This document shows, piece by piece, positions 63,485 to 64,000 of a DNA stretch of 64,000 nucleotides (its first letter is position 1; each line of letters starts with the position of its first letter). The notes below the pieces were generated by a model. That model ran no database searches and was not told the origin of the DNA. It worked only from the letters and a program-made list of their open reading frames with translations. Source of the stretch: Prorocentrum cordatum. Its lineage: Eukaryota > Sar > Dinophyceae > Prorocentrales > Prorocentraceae. A program made the translations under genes and the position numbers. The stretch spans positions 172,501 to 236,500 of the forward strand of contig CAUYUJ010016308.1 of NCBI GenBank assembly GCA_963575745.1. The letters are read 5' to 3'.

Positions 63485-64000
63485 CACCAAAGGTGACCTG
63501 TGGGACCTGCGGGACCTGTGGAACCTGCCGGAATTGGGAGAAATGTTGGGAGCGTGAGCCCTGTGGAACTTGTGGGAGCTGTGCGGGCTGCGGTAGCTGT
63601 GGGACCTGAGGGACCTGCGACACCTGTGGGACCCTTGGGACCTGTGGGACGCGTGGGCCTGGTGGGACCTGTGGGGCCTTCGAAATTGCCAAACTTGTCG
63701 TCCCTGCGAGACCTGTGGGACCTGTGGGACCTGCGGGGCTTGCGCCACCTGCGACACCTGCCTGACCTGTCGGACCTGTAGGACCTGAGGGACTCGTAGG
63801 ACCTGTGGGACCTGCAGGACCTGCGATACCAGTGGGACCTGTGGCGCCTGTGGCACCTGTAGGCCCCGTGGGACCTGCGGAACTTGCGGGGCCTGCGGGA
63901 CCGGCGCGACATGTGGGACCTGTGGGACCTGTGGGACCGGAGGGGCTGGGTGGACCTGTGGGGCCTGTGGGACCTGTAGGGCCTGAGGGGCCTGTGGGGC
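63485..64000. repeat. 9-bp minisatellite (GGACCTGTG), collagen-like when translated
   Basis: Imperfect 9-bp units of GGACCTGTG, GGGCCTGTG and GACCTGCGG run to the window edge. The plus strand in one frame reads Gly-Pro-Val/Ala triplets, and the minus strand reads Gly-Pro-Thr or Pro-Gln-Val triplets. An in-frame TGA interrupts the plus reading near 63.76 kb. A collagen-like gene cannot be excluded because the array continues past the window. Confidence 0.85.

Noticed and set aside
1-64000. tRNA, rRNA or snRNA genes
   Set aside because: I looked for TPsiC-type arms and rRNA-like conserved stretches by eye and found none that I could support; a covariance-model search would be decisive.

Overview
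The window looks like gene-poor, GC-rich, repeat-dominated nuclear DNA of a dinoflagellate. The inference rests on four things. The coding matter is almost all transposon-derived: a dying Ty1/copia element, a rotted LINE and a very large Helitron-type element. The copia LTRs carry a stretch that closely resembles the dinoflagellate spliced leader. Microsatellites, mostly (TCC)n on the plus strand and (ATC)n, are extremely dense. The few non-transposon coding pieces look like single exons with GT-AG borders. Genus cannot be fixed from the sequence; a free-living bloom former such as Prorocentrum would fit but is a guess.

Layout. From 1 to 13.6 kb there are microsatellites, a 76-bp satellite (5.7-6.7 kb), two diverged copies of one 0.7-0.9 kb repeat, several palindromic elements, and one plausible short exon (0.63-0.84 kb, minus). 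From 13.6 to 15.9 kb lies a minus-strand LINE reverse-transcriptase pseudogene. From 16 to 22.3 kb is a triplicated segment, a possible unknown coding region, and the first of four copies of a ~150-bp terminal-inverted-repeat element with 9-10 bp target duplications. From 22.4 to 28.0 kb a full-length but inactivated copia retrotransposon (Gag-PR-IN-RT-RNaseH between two LTRs) sits inside another copy of that element. From 28 to 45 kb there is more microsatellite and palindromic-repeat mosaic, with one convincing cysteine-rich exon (32.6-32.9 kb, minus).

From about 45.5 to 61 kb, on the minus strand, is the most notable object. One long transposon gene, probably spliced, runs from about 56.7 down to 45.57 kb. 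In order it carries an OTU-like protease region, a cysteine-rich/DUF6570-like region, a Helitron_like_N Rep region with an HUH motif (HVH), a Rep-type tyrosine region, a complete Pif1-family helicase, and a C-terminal array of 64-residue zinc-finger-like repeats. Upstream on the same strand lies a second gene (60.9-58.1 kb) with five tandem ~95-residue repeats followed by RPA-like OB folds. Helitrons of other eukaryotes are known to carry Rep-helicase, OTU protease and RPA genes, so I read this as one large autonomous Helitron. The open frames are long and largely unbroken, unlike the copia and the LINE, so it is probably the youngest element here. Its termini were not found.

From 61 to 64 kb there are short tandem repeats and, at the right edge, a 9-bp minisatellite that can be read as collagen-like Gly-Pro-X. 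I found no tRNA, rRNA or CRISPR array. All intron borders are inferred by eye from frame, motif continuity and GT-AG signals.
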